NCBI GenBank assembly: GCA_030619365.1
Contig: JAUXBQ010000078.1
Location: 1-10,899, forward strand
Direction: 5' to 3'
DNA: 10,899 nucleotides
Origin: a candidate division FCPU426 bacterium
GTDB taxonomy: Bacteria > Oederibacteriota > JAAXVQ01 > JAUVAV01
Shown: positions 1 through 7,213 of the stretch, in pieces
Numbering within the stretch: position 1 is the stretch's first letter
Layout: each line of letters begins with the position of its first letter
The notes under the pieces: generated by a model
Database searches by the model: none
What the model saw: only the letters and a program-made list of their open reading frames with translations
What the model was told of the DNA's origin: nothing
Translations under genes and position numbers: made by a program

Positions 1-182
1 TCAAGCAGGCCGGGCTCAATCCGGAAGAGTACGGGTGGTATCTGGACCTCCGGAAATACGGCAGCATTCCGCATTCGGGTTTTGGCCTGGGTTTCGAGCG
101 AACCATGCAATTCATTACCGGCCTGCAGAACATCCGTGACGTCATTCCTTTCCCGCGCACCCACCGCAACGCAGAATTTTAA
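1..182 (+). CDS. asnS: Asparagine--tRNA ligase, C-terminal fragment
   Basis: This is the 3' end of a gene whose start lies outside the window; the first complete codon is at position 3 and the TAA stop is at 180-182. The 59 visible residues contain class II aminoacyl-tRNA synthetase motif 3 (GFGLGFERTMQFITG), followed by QNIRDVIPFPRT and a terminal NAEF. The family uses the motif 3 arginine to bind ATP, and the IRDVIPFPRT...NAEF ending is typical of AsnRS rather than AspRS, whose motif 3 region usually runs GLGLERLVM. The enzyme charges tRNA-Asn with asparagine in the cytoplasm. No canonical terminator follows; the inverted-repeat element starting about 18 bp downstream may serve that role. 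Confidence 0.95.
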   Translation, partial: KQAGLNPEEYGWYLDLRKYGSIPHSGFGLGFERTMQFITGLQNIRDVIPFPRTHRNAEF

Positions 183-199
183 TTTCACCCCTTTTTATG

Positions 200-351
200 T
201 CGTCACCCCGGCAGGTATTTAGCCGGGGTCCAGTGCGTTTTGGAATCCGGAACGCATCGGGGGCCTGAATGTCCTGGATTCCCCGACAGGAAGGAAATCA
301 CGGAAAGGGACTTCCTTCGGTCGCCGGCTGAGACCATGCCGGAATGACGAG
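200..351. repeat. MITE-like inverted-repeat element
   Basis: The two ends are imperfect inverted repeats: TCGTCACCCCGGCAGGT at 200-216 and, on the other strand, a matching CTCGTCATTCCGGCATGGT ending at 351-333. Internal arms also pair: CCGGGGTCCAG near 222-232 against CTGGATTCCCC near 274-284, and TGCGTT (234-239) against AACGCA (250-255). This nested arrangement of 'GTCATTCCGGC...GGGGTCCAG' ends resembles intergenic palindromic repeats that I recall as abundant in many deltaproteobacteria and uncultivated bacteria. It has no coding capacity. ORFs through it are by-products of the repeat. Transposase and copy number cannot be judged from one copy. Confidence 0.65.
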
Positions 352-382
352 TGAATGTGGCGGAGAGCAATGAAAATTAGTC

Positions 383-411
383 TTGACAACAATAAAGAAA
401 TAAAGTACATG
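383..411 (+). promoter_or_regulatory. Candidate promoter of the Rrf2-PAS-cupin unit
   Basis: A perfect TTGACA lies at 383-388. Seventeen bases further on is TACATG (406-411), a weak match to TATAAT. The strong -35 with a poor -10 would fit a promoter under control by the adjacent Rrf2-type regulator, but the -10 assignment is uncertain. Confidence 0.45.
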
Positions 412-435
412 AATACCTAAATACCCTAGGAGGGT
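412..435 (+). promoter_or_regulatory. Candidate Rrf2 operator overlapping the ribosome binding site
   Basis: AATACC occurs twice in direct orientation, at 412-417 and 420-425. The second copy runs into a perfect 5-bp inverted repeat, ACCCT-AGG-AGGGT, at 423-435, which contains the AGGAGG Shine-Dalgarno sequence (428-433) of the downstream gene. Rrf2-family proteins commonly repress their own operons, so binding here is a reasonable inference. Part of the dyad could also arise simply from the purine-rich ribosome binding site. Confidence 0.35.
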
Positions 436-439
436 GGGC

Positions 440-895
440 ATGGCGGGCATTATACGCGTATCCGAGGCGGCGACCCTGGGCCTGCACGCGCTGGCCCTGC
501 TGGCGCGCGCGGCCGGGAGATTGATTTCCACCCGGGAAATCGCCGCTGACTTGGACGTTTCCGAAGCGCACCTGGCCAAGGTTCTGCAGCGCCTGGAACA
601 CCAGGGCCTGGTCCGGGGCAGGCGCGGGCCGGCCGGCGGATTTGCGCTCTCCCGCCAGCCGGGAGCATACTCGCTGGGCGTCATCTACGAGGTCATTGAC
701 GGCCCCTTGCAGAGCCGCGAATGCCTGCTCGGGCAGCCGCTCTGTTCCGCCCAATGCCCCCTGGGGAGCGTGCTCAAGAAAACCGAGCGGGAAATTTCGC
801 GAAAACTGAACAAGACCACGCTGGCGGAATTTGCCCGCAAATTTCCCTTTGTTTCCACCAAACTAAAAAAACCTGCAAGGAGACGAGTAGCATGA
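440..895 (+). CDS. Rrf2-family transcriptional regulator, Fe-S type
   Basis: The 151-residue protein has the Rrf2 winged-helix fold. An N-terminal helix-turn-helix includes STREIAADLDVSEAHLAKVLQRLEHQGLV (residues 30-58) and is followed by the wing signature RGRRGPAGGFAL (59-70). Three cysteines, C95, C102 and C106, sit in the ECLLGQPLCSAQCPLG segment where IscR, NsrR and RsrR hold an iron-sulfur cluster; the spacing is C-X6-C-X3-C, shorter in the second interval than in IscR. ATG 440 is preferred over GTG 434 because AGGAGG at 428-433 then lies 6 nt upstream. The stop overlaps the next start in an ATGA, so the PAS protein is translationally coupled. It probably senses redox state, NO or Fe-S status and regulates its own operon. 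The signal is inferred. Confidence 0.88.
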   Translation: MAGIIRVSEAATLGLHALALLARAAGRLISTREIAADLDVSEAHLAKVLQRLEHQGLVRGRRGPAGGFALSRQPGAYSLGVIYEVIDGPLQSRECLLGQPLCSAQCPLGSVLKKTEREISRKLNKTTLAEFARKFPFVSTKLKKPARRRVA

Positions 896-1359
896 AAGTA
901 AACAATTCTACCAAAAATGGAAATACACCACAGGAGGGTGTTGAACCGGGCCTCCAGCTCAATACCGGTTCCCTGACCCTGCAGCAGGTGGATTTAATGC
1001 TCCGGCATTTGCCCCTGGACCTCAGTTTCATTGACGAAAATGACGAAGTCCGGTATTATTCCGAGACACCGGAACGCCTGTTTCCCCGGTCGCCGGGCGT
1101 AATTGGCCGCCAGGTACAGAAATGCCATCCGCCCCAAAGCGTGCACATGGTGGAAAATATTCTCCAGGAATTCAAGGCCGGGCGGAAGGACACGGCGGAA
1201 TTCTGGATCGAGTTGCGCGGGAGAAAACTGTATATCCGGTATTTCGCGGTGCGGGACGCCCAGGGCGGCTACCGGGGCACGCTGGAAGTCACCCAGGACA
1301 TAACCGCCATACAGAAATTGGAGGGCCAAAAACGGCTGCTGGACTGGGAGGCAGAGTGA
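892..1359 (+). CDS. PAS-domain protein (DUF438-associated type)
   Basis: The 155-residue protein has a low-complexity N-terminus (about 1-30) and then one PAS domain. The core runs from LPLDLSFIDENDEVRYYS (about residues 41-58) through RSPGVIGRQVQKCHPP to LRGRKLYIRYFAVRD and GTLEVTQDITAIQKLEG. The RSPGVIGRxVQxCHPPxSV block is the form found at the C-terminus of DUF438 proteins and related PAS proteins of anaerobes; a ligand at the Cys-His pair (CHPP) is possible but unproven. There is no output domain, so it may sense alone or work with a partner. ATG 892 overlaps the Rrf2 stop (ATGA) and has AAGGAG at about 877-882. An upstream in-frame extension exists but lies inside the Rrf2 gene and is not used. 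Confidence 0.85.
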   Translation: MKVNNSTKNGNTPQEGVEPGLQLNTGSLTLQQVDLMLRHLPLDLSFIDENDEVRYYSETPERLFPRSPGVIGRQVQKCHPPQSVHMVENILQEFKAGRKDTAEFWIELRGRKLYIRYFAVRDAQGGYRGTLEVTQDITAIQKLEGQKRLLDWEAE

Positions 1360-1398
1360 CCCGGCAGCCTGCTAGCAAAAAAAATAAGGAGAAAAGAT

Positions 1399-1740
1399 AT
1401 GCATCAAAACCCTGAAAATACCCAGGACCTGACTGGAAAGGTCTTTCAAATGCCCGGCCTGGTGACCTACCAGGAAGGCGCGGTGGTCAGCCGCACGATA
1501 ATCGATAAGCAAGTGGGAACCGTGACCTTGTTTGCTTTTGACAGCGGCCAGGGTATGAGCGAGCATACCCTGCCCTTTGCTGCCCTGGTCTGCGTACTGG
1601 AAGGACAAGCGAAAATCATCATCAGCGGCGAATCCCGAATTGTCAACGGCGGGGAGATGATCATCATGCCCGCCAACCAGCCCCATGCGTTGAAAGCCCA
1701 GCACCAGTTTAAAATGATGCTGGTCATGATCCGGCAATAA
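1399..1740 (+). CDS. Small cupin-domain protein
   Basis: The 113-residue protein is a single-domain cupin. The first motif region is FDSGQGMSEHTLPFAALVCVLEG, with one of the two usual histidines, and the second is NGGEMIIMPANQPHAL, with the conserved histidine near the end. Metal ligands are therefore fewer than in the classic G-X5-HXH-X3-4-E-X6-G motif, so it may bind metal weakly or bind a ligand without metal. AAGGAG at about 1386-1391 precedes the ATG. It follows the PAS gene by 39 bp on the same strand and probably belongs to the same operon. Small cupins of this form often accompany redox regulators in anaerobes. The substrate is unknown. Confidence 0.85.
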   Translation: MHQNPENTQDLTGKVFQMPGLVTYQEGAVVSRTIIDKQVGTVTLFAFDSGQGMSEHTLPFAALVCVLEGQAKIIISGESRIVNGGEMIIMPANQPHALKAQHQFKMMLVMIRQ

Positions 1741-1749
1741 TTTCCGGAC

Positions 1750-1762
1750 GCCCGCGGCGGGC
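1750..1762. terminator. Possible bidirectional hairpin between convergent genes
   Basis: A GCCCG-CGG-CGGGC hairpin lies between the cupin stop and the histidine kinase stop, touching the latter. Neither side has a proper T-run (ACTTT on the plus side), so it is at best a weak intrinsic terminator. Confidence 0.3.
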
Positions 1763-2682
1763 TACGCGACTTTGGACAGTATGATGCTGAAGATGGTCCC
1801 AAGTCCCGGCTCGCTGGCCGCGGAAATGCGGCCGCAGTTTAGCTCGATGAATTCCCGGCACACGACCAACCCCAGGCCGGTTCCTTTTTCGCCGTTTGTT
1901 CCCAGGGTAGACGATCCGGTCTGCGCCTTGAAAATATCCCGCAACTGGTCCCGCGCAATGCCGATGCCGTTGTCGGAAACCGTGATTTTGATCCGGCGTC
2001 CCAAATCAACCGTGGTCAGGCATATTTTGCCCCCCTCCGGCGTGAATTTAATGGCATTGCTGATCAGGTTCTGAAGTATGGAATTCATCATGGTGGGATC
2101 CGCATAAATCGCGGCACTGGTTTCGACCTGGTTGATGAGTTGAATCCGTTTTTGGGCGGCCTGCGTGGCGTACAGGCCGAGGGCCGAACTGATCAGGCCG
2201 GCCAAGGGGACTTTCTGGGGATGGTAAATAAATTTTCCCTGTGCCAGCCGCGCCCATTGCAGGAGGTTTTCCAGTAAATGGGACAGGTTTTTGGCTGAGT
2301 TGTTGATGCCGCCGGCCAGTTCGCCGATTTCCTCGAGTGAAAACTTATCCGGGTTGCTGCGCAGGACGGCTGAATAGCTCAGCAGCGAGGTGAAGGAATT
2401 TCTCAGGTCATGGGAGATGAGAGAGAAGAGTTTGTCCTTTTCTTCGTTAAGGGTCTGCAATCGCCGCGCCAGGTACCGGGTAAAAAAACAAACCACGGCG
2501 GCGAGCACCAGCACCACGCTGGTTTCAAAAATGCTTTCCGATAGGTTCACTGGCGTGGCCGGGGCCCCCAAGATGGTGTGCGGGAGATCCAGTAATTCAT
2601 CCAGCCATAAAAACAGGATAAGCACTGAAAAGCCCAGGATTTCAATAAAGGTGATGCTTCTGGTCAAATGCTTGGCCAGCAT
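1762..2682 (-). CDS. Membrane-bound sensor histidine kinase
   Basis: The protein of about 306 residues has two membrane segments near its N-terminus (about residues 10-28 and 52-69) with a short extracytoplasmic loop between. A HisKA dimerisation domain follows with the H-box FSLISHDLRNSFTSLL; the phospho-accepting histidine is about residue 91. The HATPase domain shows the N-box NLISNAIKFTPEGG, G1 box DNGIGI and G2 box GEKGTGLGLVVCREF. All catalytic motifs look intact. ATG at 2682 is chosen because a GGGA element lies about 10 nt upstream; GTG at 2691 would add three residues with worse spacing. No response regulator is adjacent, so it is an orphan kinase. It is convergent with the Rrf2 unit, and the short sensor loop suggests sensing within the membrane. 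Confidence 0.9.
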   Translation of the reverse strand: MLAKHLTRSITFIEILGFSVLILFLWLDELLDLPHTILGAPATPVNLSESIFETSVVLVLAAVVCFFTRYLARRLQTLNEEKDKLFSLISHDLRNSFTSLLSYSAVLRSNPDKFSLEEIGELAGGINNSAKNLSHLLENLLQWARLAQGKFIYHPQKVPLAGLISSALGLYATQAAQKRIQLINQVETSAAIYADPTMMNSILQNLISNAIKFTPEGGKICLTTVDLGRRIKITVSDNGIGIARDQLRDIFKAQTGSSTLGTNGEKGTGLGLVVCREFIELNCGRISAASEPGLGTIFSIILSKVA

Positions 2683-2715
2683 AATGATCACATCCCATCT
2701 CGCTGAAGTCGGTGT

Positions 2716-2740
2716 CCGGCTTGCTCGCGAAGCAAGCCGG
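2716..2740. promoter_or_regulatory. Perfect 10-bp stem hairpin upstream of the kinase gene
   Basis: CCGGCTTGCT and AGCAAGCCGG form a perfect 10-bp inverted repeat around the 5-nt loop CGCGA. On the minus strand it would lie in the kinase 5' leader, about 33 bp before the start codon. On the plus strand it is followed by a T-rich stretch (TTTCACCTATATTTT), but no plus-strand gene runs into it. It could be an attenuator, a protein-binding dyad or a small repeat. Confidence 0.45.
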
Positions 2741-2766
2741 TTTCACCTATATTTTCGCTCCAATGC

Positions 2767-2780
2767 CTTGTCTTGACAAG
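2767..2780. promoter_or_regulatory. CTTGTC-TT-GACAAG dyad in the divergent intergenic region
   Basis: This is a perfect 6-bp inverted repeat with a 2-bp centre. It contains TTGACA (2773-2778) on the plus strand and TTGTCA (2779-2774) on the minus strand, so it could be an operator overlaying -35 elements. On the minus strand the AT-rich GAAAATATAG lies about 17 bp on and could supply a -10 for the kinase. A convincing plus-strand -10 at the right distance is not seen. Confidence 0.35.
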
Positions 2781-2855
2781 CCCTGATTTTTAAAAACTAA
2801 CCGGCCGGAGACGCGTTTTTTCGTAATTTTCCGGAATAAAAACAGACCGGGTGTG

Positions 2856-2861
2856 TATAAT
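2856..2861 (+). promoter_or_regulatory. TATAAT box, candidate -10 for the GH65 unit
   Basis: A perfect TATAAT occurs in GTGTGTATAATG, about 98 bp upstream of the GH65 start. No good -35 hexamer lies 16-18 bp upstream (GGAATA is the best), so if used it would be activator-dependent or weak. Apart from this and the two inverted repeats, the 2692-2958 gap shows no gene. Confidence 0.35.
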
Positions 2862-2958
2862 GTAATCTCTTCCCTTGCGACTTTTCGGCGGAGGAAGACC
2901 AGCCGGTACGTGTTTTTTCCAGTCTTTAAAAAGGATGAAATGAAAGGGACCTTGTTCC

Positions 2959-5319
2959 GTGAAACATTCGACCCGAGCCAAACGATCCGTGAATCGCACG
3001 CAGTTACTGCCCAGGCTCAGCTCATCCTACTGGCTGGTGGAAGAAAAAGGGTGGGAAGCCGCCAAGCAAACCCTGCATGAATCCCTGTTTACGCTCGGCA
3101 ACGGCTATCAGGGCAGCCGCGGGATTCTGGAGGAAATTCCCCAGGGTGCCGTGCCCGGCACCTATTTCGCCGGGCTGTACGACAATAAAAACACCCAGGT
3201 CACGGAAATGGTCAATGCCCCGAATCCCGTGCTGTTCAAGCTTTGGGCCGGCGGGGAAGCCCTGGACGTCTCGCGCCTGCGGGTGCGCTCCCATTACCGG
3301 GCCCTGGATATGCAGCAGGGAATGATCAGCCGGGAAAGTGTTCTGTCCGGTAAGGGCGGCCGGCGCTATCGCCTGGAATCGATCCGGTTTTTTCATTTGA
3401 CGAACAAGCACCTGGCGGTCATGCGCGTCCTGGTCACGCCCCTGGACGGACCCGCGACTTTCGAGGTCGAGACGTACGTTGACGATCAGGTGACCAACCA
3501 GGGCATCATGACCGAGGGGAACAAAATGCATTTCATCACCCGGGAAAAAAGCCGGGTGGGACGGATCAATTATCTGGAAGATATGACGTTCGAACACCGC
3601 TATTGCTTGGCCTATGCCACGCACCTGGAAATCAGGCAAGGGAAACGCCAATGGACCGAGGCGCGGGAACAATTCCGGGTGAGCGTGTCCAAAGGACAGA
3701 CCGTCTGTTTTACCAAATTGATCGCCACCCACTCCACCCGCGACCAGGGGACCACGTTAAAAAACATAAAAACGCGGACCTTGGCCGAAGTGCGGAAGGC
3801 GGTTTGCCGCGGATATGACCGCGTGTGGAGCGATCATCAGCGTGCGTGGCAGACGCGCTGGAAGGCTGCGGACGTGCGCCTGGGCTGCGGGGGCGAGCCC
3901 CAGCGGGCGTTGCGATTCAACCTCTATCATCTCAACATCCTGTCCAATCCCGCGGACGGGCAGGCCAGCATCGGCGCGCGGGCCCTGAGCGCCGAGGATT
4001 ATAAAGGCCACGTGTTCTGGGACACCGAGTTGTTCATGCTCCCGTTTTTTATTTACACGGACCCGGCCGCCGCCCGGGCCCTGCTGCTGTACCGCTACCA
4101 CCGCCTGGAGGCGGCGCGCGCCATTGCCAAGGGCCGGGGCTACGCGGGCTCTCAATTTCCCTGGGAATCGGCGGACAAGGGGATTGAAGTTACACCCAGT
4201 TTTACCGTGGATCTGGACGGACGCATCGTGAAGACCATCATCGGCGAGGAAGAACATATTGTGGCCGACGTGGGCTACGCGGCGTGGCATTACCATCACG
4301 TTACGGGAGACCAGCGTTTTCTCGCGGATTATGGCCTGGAGATCCTCCTGGAGACCGCGCGCTTCTGGGTTAGCCGGGTTAAGCGGAATAAGCGCGGGCA
4401 GTATGAAATCAAGGGCGTGATGGGGTGTGACGAATTCCACGCCAATACCAATAACAACGCGTTTACCAACGGCCTGGCCCGGTTTAATATCCTGGCCGCC
4501 CTGGCGTGCCTGGAGGAGCTGGAACGATCGCAGGCTGTGGCCGTCCGCCGGCTGCTCGAGCGCCTGGGCCTGGAGCGCCGGCGCGTGCAGGGCTGGAAGC
4601 GGATCGCCCTGGCCATCAAACGCCCGCCGCAACGGCCGGACCGGGTGATCGAGGAGTTTGACGGGTATTTCAAGCTTAAGCATTTCCCGCTGCCCGAAAG
4701 AAAAAAATATTTCCTGCCCGGGTTGCCGGAGAAACACGTTTCGGTCAAGGACTTGCGCCATACGCAATACGTCAAGCAGGGTGACACCCTGATATTGCTC
4801 TACCTGCTCTCAGAGCAATTCGACCTGAAAACCAAAAAAGCCAACTACGATTTTTATGACGCCCGGACCCTGCATAAATCCTCGCTGAGCCCCTCCATCT
4901 ACGCCATTGTGGGGGCCGAGGTGGGGGATGCGCGGAAAGCGTACAATTATTTCCTGGCCTGCCTGTATACCGACATTCATAATCTGTATCACAATACCGC
5001 CCGCGGCATTCACAGCGCCTCCTTGGGCGCGACCTGGCAAGTGGTGGTGAACGGGTTCGCCGGCCTGCGGGTGTATTTCGACAAACTCTCATTCACGCCC
5101 CGGGTGCCTCCTCAGGTGAAGAGCGTGTCCTTTACCCTGAAGTGGCGGGGGCGCGATTTGGACGTTTTGGCCGGACAAAAGCTGCTGACGCTGCTGTATC
5201 ACGCCGGCCCGGGACACACGGCTGCGGTTGAAGTGGACGGGCAGCGACTCATTCTTCCCGGGGGCCGGACGGTCAAACTGAAACAAGACAGGAGGGGCAG
5301 ATGGTGGAGCAGCGAATAA
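2959..5319 (+). CDS. Glycoside hydrolase family 65 protein, probable disaccharide phosphorylase
   Basis: The 786-residue length matches GH65 maltose, kojibiose and trehalose phosphorylases. The N-terminal beta-sandwich begins with HESLFTLGNGYQGSRG, and the (alpha/alpha)6 barrel follows. The substrate-site FWDTE is at residues 353-357. The general acid segment GVMGCDEFHANTNNNAFTN places the catalytic glutamate at residue 492; families usually read GPDEYHE here, so Cys and Ala replace Pro and the second Glu. The later blocks YVKQGD (606-609), HKSSLS (639-644) and GIHSASLGATWQ (His685) favour phosphorolysis over hydrolysis. Known members split alpha-glucosides with phosphate to beta-glucose 1-phosphate in the cytoplasm. 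The GTG start has AAAGGGA about 10 nt upstream. The exact disaccharide cannot be told. Confidence 0.9.
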   Translation: MKHSTRAKRSVNRTQLLPRLSSSYWLVEEKGWEAAKQTLHESLFTLGNGYQGSRGILEEIPQGAVPGTYFAGLYDNKNTQVTEMVNAPNPVLFKLWAGGEALDVSRLRVRSHYRALDMQQGMISRESVLSGKGGRRYRLESIRFFHLTNKHLAVMRVLVTPLDGPATFEVETYVDDQVTNQGIMTEGNKMHFITREKSRVGRINYLEDMTFEHRYCLAYATHLEIRQGKRQWTEAREQFRVSVSKGQTVCFTKLIATHSTRDQGTTLKNIKTRTLAEVRKAVCRGYDRVWSDHQRAWQTRWKAADVRLGCGGEPQRALRFNLYHLNILSNPADGQASIGARALSAEDYKGHVFWDTELFMLPFFIYTDPAAARALLLYRYHRLEAARAIAKGRGYAGSQFPWESADKGIEVTPSFTVDLDGRIVKTIIGEEEHIVADVGYAAWHYHHVTGDQRFLADYGLEILLETARFWVSRVKRNKRGQYEIKGVMGCDEFHANTNNNAFTNGLARFNILAALACLEELERSQAVAVRRLLERLGLERRRVQGWKRIALAIKRPPQRPDRVIEEFDGYFKLKHFPLPERKKYFLPGLPEKHVSVKDLRHTQYVKQGDTLILLYLLSEQFDLKTKKANYDFYDARTLHKSSLSPSIYAIVGAEVGDARKAYNYFLACLYTDIHNLYHNTARGIHSASLGATWQVVVNGFAGLRVYFDKLSFTPRVPPQVKSVSFTLKWRGRDLDVLAGQKLLTLLYHAGPGHTAAVEVDGQRLILPGGRTVKLKQDRRGRWWSSE

Positions 5320-6488
5320 CCGTAGCCCATATTCATTGGGGTTTTCCACCCACGATCGGCGGCGTGGAAACGCATTTATCGATTCTGCTGCCCGAATTGG
5401 TAAAACGGGGACATGCCCAATGGGTGTTTACTTCCGATGGACAGGGACTGGAGGCGCGCGCGAATTTCCAGGGCGCGGAGGTTATCCGGGACAAAGCCAT
5501 GTGCCTGGACCAATTTGCCGGATCGAAGCCCGGGCTGGATCAGCCGGAAGTTCTCGCGGCGTTCAGGAAATTCCTGGACCTGGCCAAGCCGGCGGTCATT
5601 CACGCCCATAACCTGCATTATTTTACGCGGCTGCACGCGAAAATCCTCGCCGACGAGGCGGCGGCCCGGGGCCTTCCCCTGATGCTCACGGCCCACAATG
5701 TCTGGAGCGAACCGATTTTTCTGGACCTGACGGTCGGGTTCCCCTGGGACCATATCATCGCTGTGAGTCATTTTATTAAAAAAGAAATCTCGGGCGTGGG
5801 CTTTGACGAGAACAAGATTACGGTGGTTCATCACGGGATCGATACGGAAAAATTCAAACCGGTGAAGGATCCGGAAAAACTGTATAAGCAGTATCCCCGT
5901 CTCAAGGGGAAACGGGTGATCTTCCACCCCGCGCGGATCTCGCTGGGAAAAGGCGGGGACGTCAGCATCAAGGCCGCTCACATCGTTCGCAAGCATATTA
6001 AGGATATCATCCTGGTGCTGGCCGGTACGGAAAATATCATTGATTGGAACAATCACAGGGAAGGGGACCTGGAGTACATGTCCCAAATGATCCGGACCCT
6101 GGAACTGCAGGATAACATATACCTGGACGCGTTTTCCATCGACCAAATGGCGGAGTTGTACAATCTGGCCGAGGTTTGCGTGTATCCCTCCACGGCTTTT
6201 GAGCCGTTTGGGTTGACCATGCTGGAAGCCCAGGCCTCGGAGAAGCCCATTGTAGTGACCCGCACCGGCGGCATGCCCGAGATTATTCACGACGGCATCA
6301 ACGGCTATGTGGTCAATATCCGGGATCATGAAACCCTAGCGCAACGGGTCATTATGCTCATGCAGGACCAGGCCCTGTGCCGCCGCCTGGGCGAGGTGGG
6401 GCGCAAGAACGTGGTCCGCCATTTCAACAAGAACAACATGGCCGAGGAGACGCTGGACGTCTACCGGGAAGTATTGGCAGGGCGGTGA
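5301..6488 (+). CDS. Glycosyltransferase family 4 (GT-B fold)
   Basis: The 395-residue protein has a GT-B Rossmann pair. The N-terminal acceptor domain opens with ITVAHIHWGFPPTIGGVETHLSILLPEL, containing the GGVE(T)H loop typical of GT4. The C-terminal donor domain has VHHGIDTEKFKP, HPARISLGKGGD and the EX7E motif EPFGLTMLE with glutamates at residues 301 and 309, followed by ASEKPIVVTRTGGMPEII. GT4 enzymes are retaining and use nucleotide- or phospho-sugar donors; the acceptor here is unknown. No membrane segment is evident. The ATG lies within the last codons of the GH65 gene (19-bp overlap) with AGGAGG at 5290-5295, so the two are probably coupled. Synthesis of the glucoside cleaved by the GH65 protein is possible but is inference only. 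Confidence 0.9.
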   Translation: MVEQRITVAHIHWGFPPTIGGVETHLSILLPELVKRGHAQWVFTSDGQGLEARANFQGAEVIRDKAMCLDQFAGSKPGLDQPEVLAAFRKFLDLAKPAVIHAHNLHYFTRLHAKILADEAAARGLPLMLTAHNVWSEPIFLDLTVGFPWDHIIAVSHFIKKEISGVGFDENKITVVHHGIDTEKFKPVKDPEKLYKQYPRLKGKRVIFHPARISLGKGGDVSIKAAHIVRKHIKDIILVLAGTENIIDWNNHREGDLEYMSQMIRTLELQDNIYLDAFSIDQMAELYNLAEVCVYPSTAFEPFGLTMLEAQASEKPIVVTRTGGMPEIIHDGINGYVVNIRDHETLAQRVIMLMQDQALCRRLGEVGRKNVVRHFNKNNMAEETLDVYREVLAGR

Positions 6489-6496
6489 GGAGGGAA

Positions 6497-7213
6497 GTGC
6501 CCAATAAACGAATGGGCTGGCAACGTCCGCCCCTGGTCCTGTTGGACGTGCACGGCGTTATCCTGGAGACGTCCTGGGAAATAGAATTGAGAACGCTCTA
6601 CAACCGGCTGGTCAAACCCTTAAAACCGGCCGCACGCCTGGCCTGGGTAAACGAGTTTTATTTCCTGACCCGGCGGGAAAGAATCGCCAGCTTGGCGAGG
6701 CTCTCGGGCAGGACGCTGCCCCAGGTCGGGCAGGTGACGGATAAAGTCCGGCTGGATATCCACGGGCATTATCTGCCCGCAGTCAAACCGTACGTCCGGT
6801 TTTTTTTAAAGGCGCTGAGAAAGTACCATATCCCCGCCCTGGCCGTGTGCGGGGGGCAAGCCGCCCAAGTCAAGAGACAGATGCGGCTGCACGGTCTGAC
6901 GGCCTACATCCCGGCCGCGCGCATTATCGGGCTGGAAGAAAAACCCCCCGGCACGACCGGAAACCGCCGGGCCCTCTTCTCGCTGCTGCATAAATCATTT
7001 GACCGCAGACTGGTGTATATCAACGATTGGCGGGATGAAAACCGTTTCGTGAAGTCCCTGGGCGGCCAGGTCATCGGTATCGCGGATGACCATCCCGGAC
7101 GCTACGCGCGCTGCCGCCGCCTGCTGCTTGCTTCCGGCGCGGACCACGTGTTCAGGGGTTGGACCCAATGGCAGCGCATCCTGCGCCAAGTGGTTTTACC
7201 ACCCGGAAAATGA
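6497..7213 (+). CDS. HAD-superfamily-like protein with altered active-site motifs
   Basis: The 238-residue protein begins, after a short lead, with PLVLLDVHGVILETSWE, which aligns with HAD motif I (DxDGV). The nucleophile Asp17 is present but the second aspartate, the general acid/base, is His19. A motif II-like strand ALAVCGGQAAQVKRQM has Cys/Gly where Thr/Ser is expected; EEKPPGT may hold the motif III lysine, and LVYINDWRDENRFVKSLG resembles motif IV with its acidic pair. After a GH65 phosphorylase one would expect a HAD beta-phosphoglucomutase, but these changes make standard activity doubtful. GTG 6497 has AGGAGG (6488-6493) only 3 nt upstream; ATG 6512 is the alternative with an 18-nt gap. 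It starts 8 bp after the GT4 stop and is probably cotranscribed. Confidence 0.65.
   Translation: MPNKRMGWQRPPLVLLDVHGVILETSWEIELRTLYNRLVKPLKPAARLAWVNEFYFLTRRERIASLARLSGRTLPQVGQVTDKVRLDIHGHYLPAVKPYVRFFLKALRKYHIPALAVCGGQAAQVKRQMRLHGLTAYIPAARIIGLEEKPPGTTGNRRALFSLLHKSFDRRLVYINDWRDENRFVKSLGGQVIGIADDHPGRYARCRRLLLASGADHVFRGWTQWQRILRQVVLPPGK

Noticed and set aside
219..684. Minus-strand open frames across the repeat element and the Rrf2 gene
   Set aside because: They overlap the MITE-like repeat and run antisense to the regulator, with no domain signatures.
3757..4767. Minus-strand open frame of 336 codons within the GH65 gene
   Set aside because: The opposite strand carries clear GH65 motifs throughout, and the antisense product has no recognisable family features.
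5376..6329. Minus-strand open frame of 317 codons within the GT4 gene
   Set aside because: It mirrors the GT4 coding strand, which has intact GGVE and EX7E motifs.
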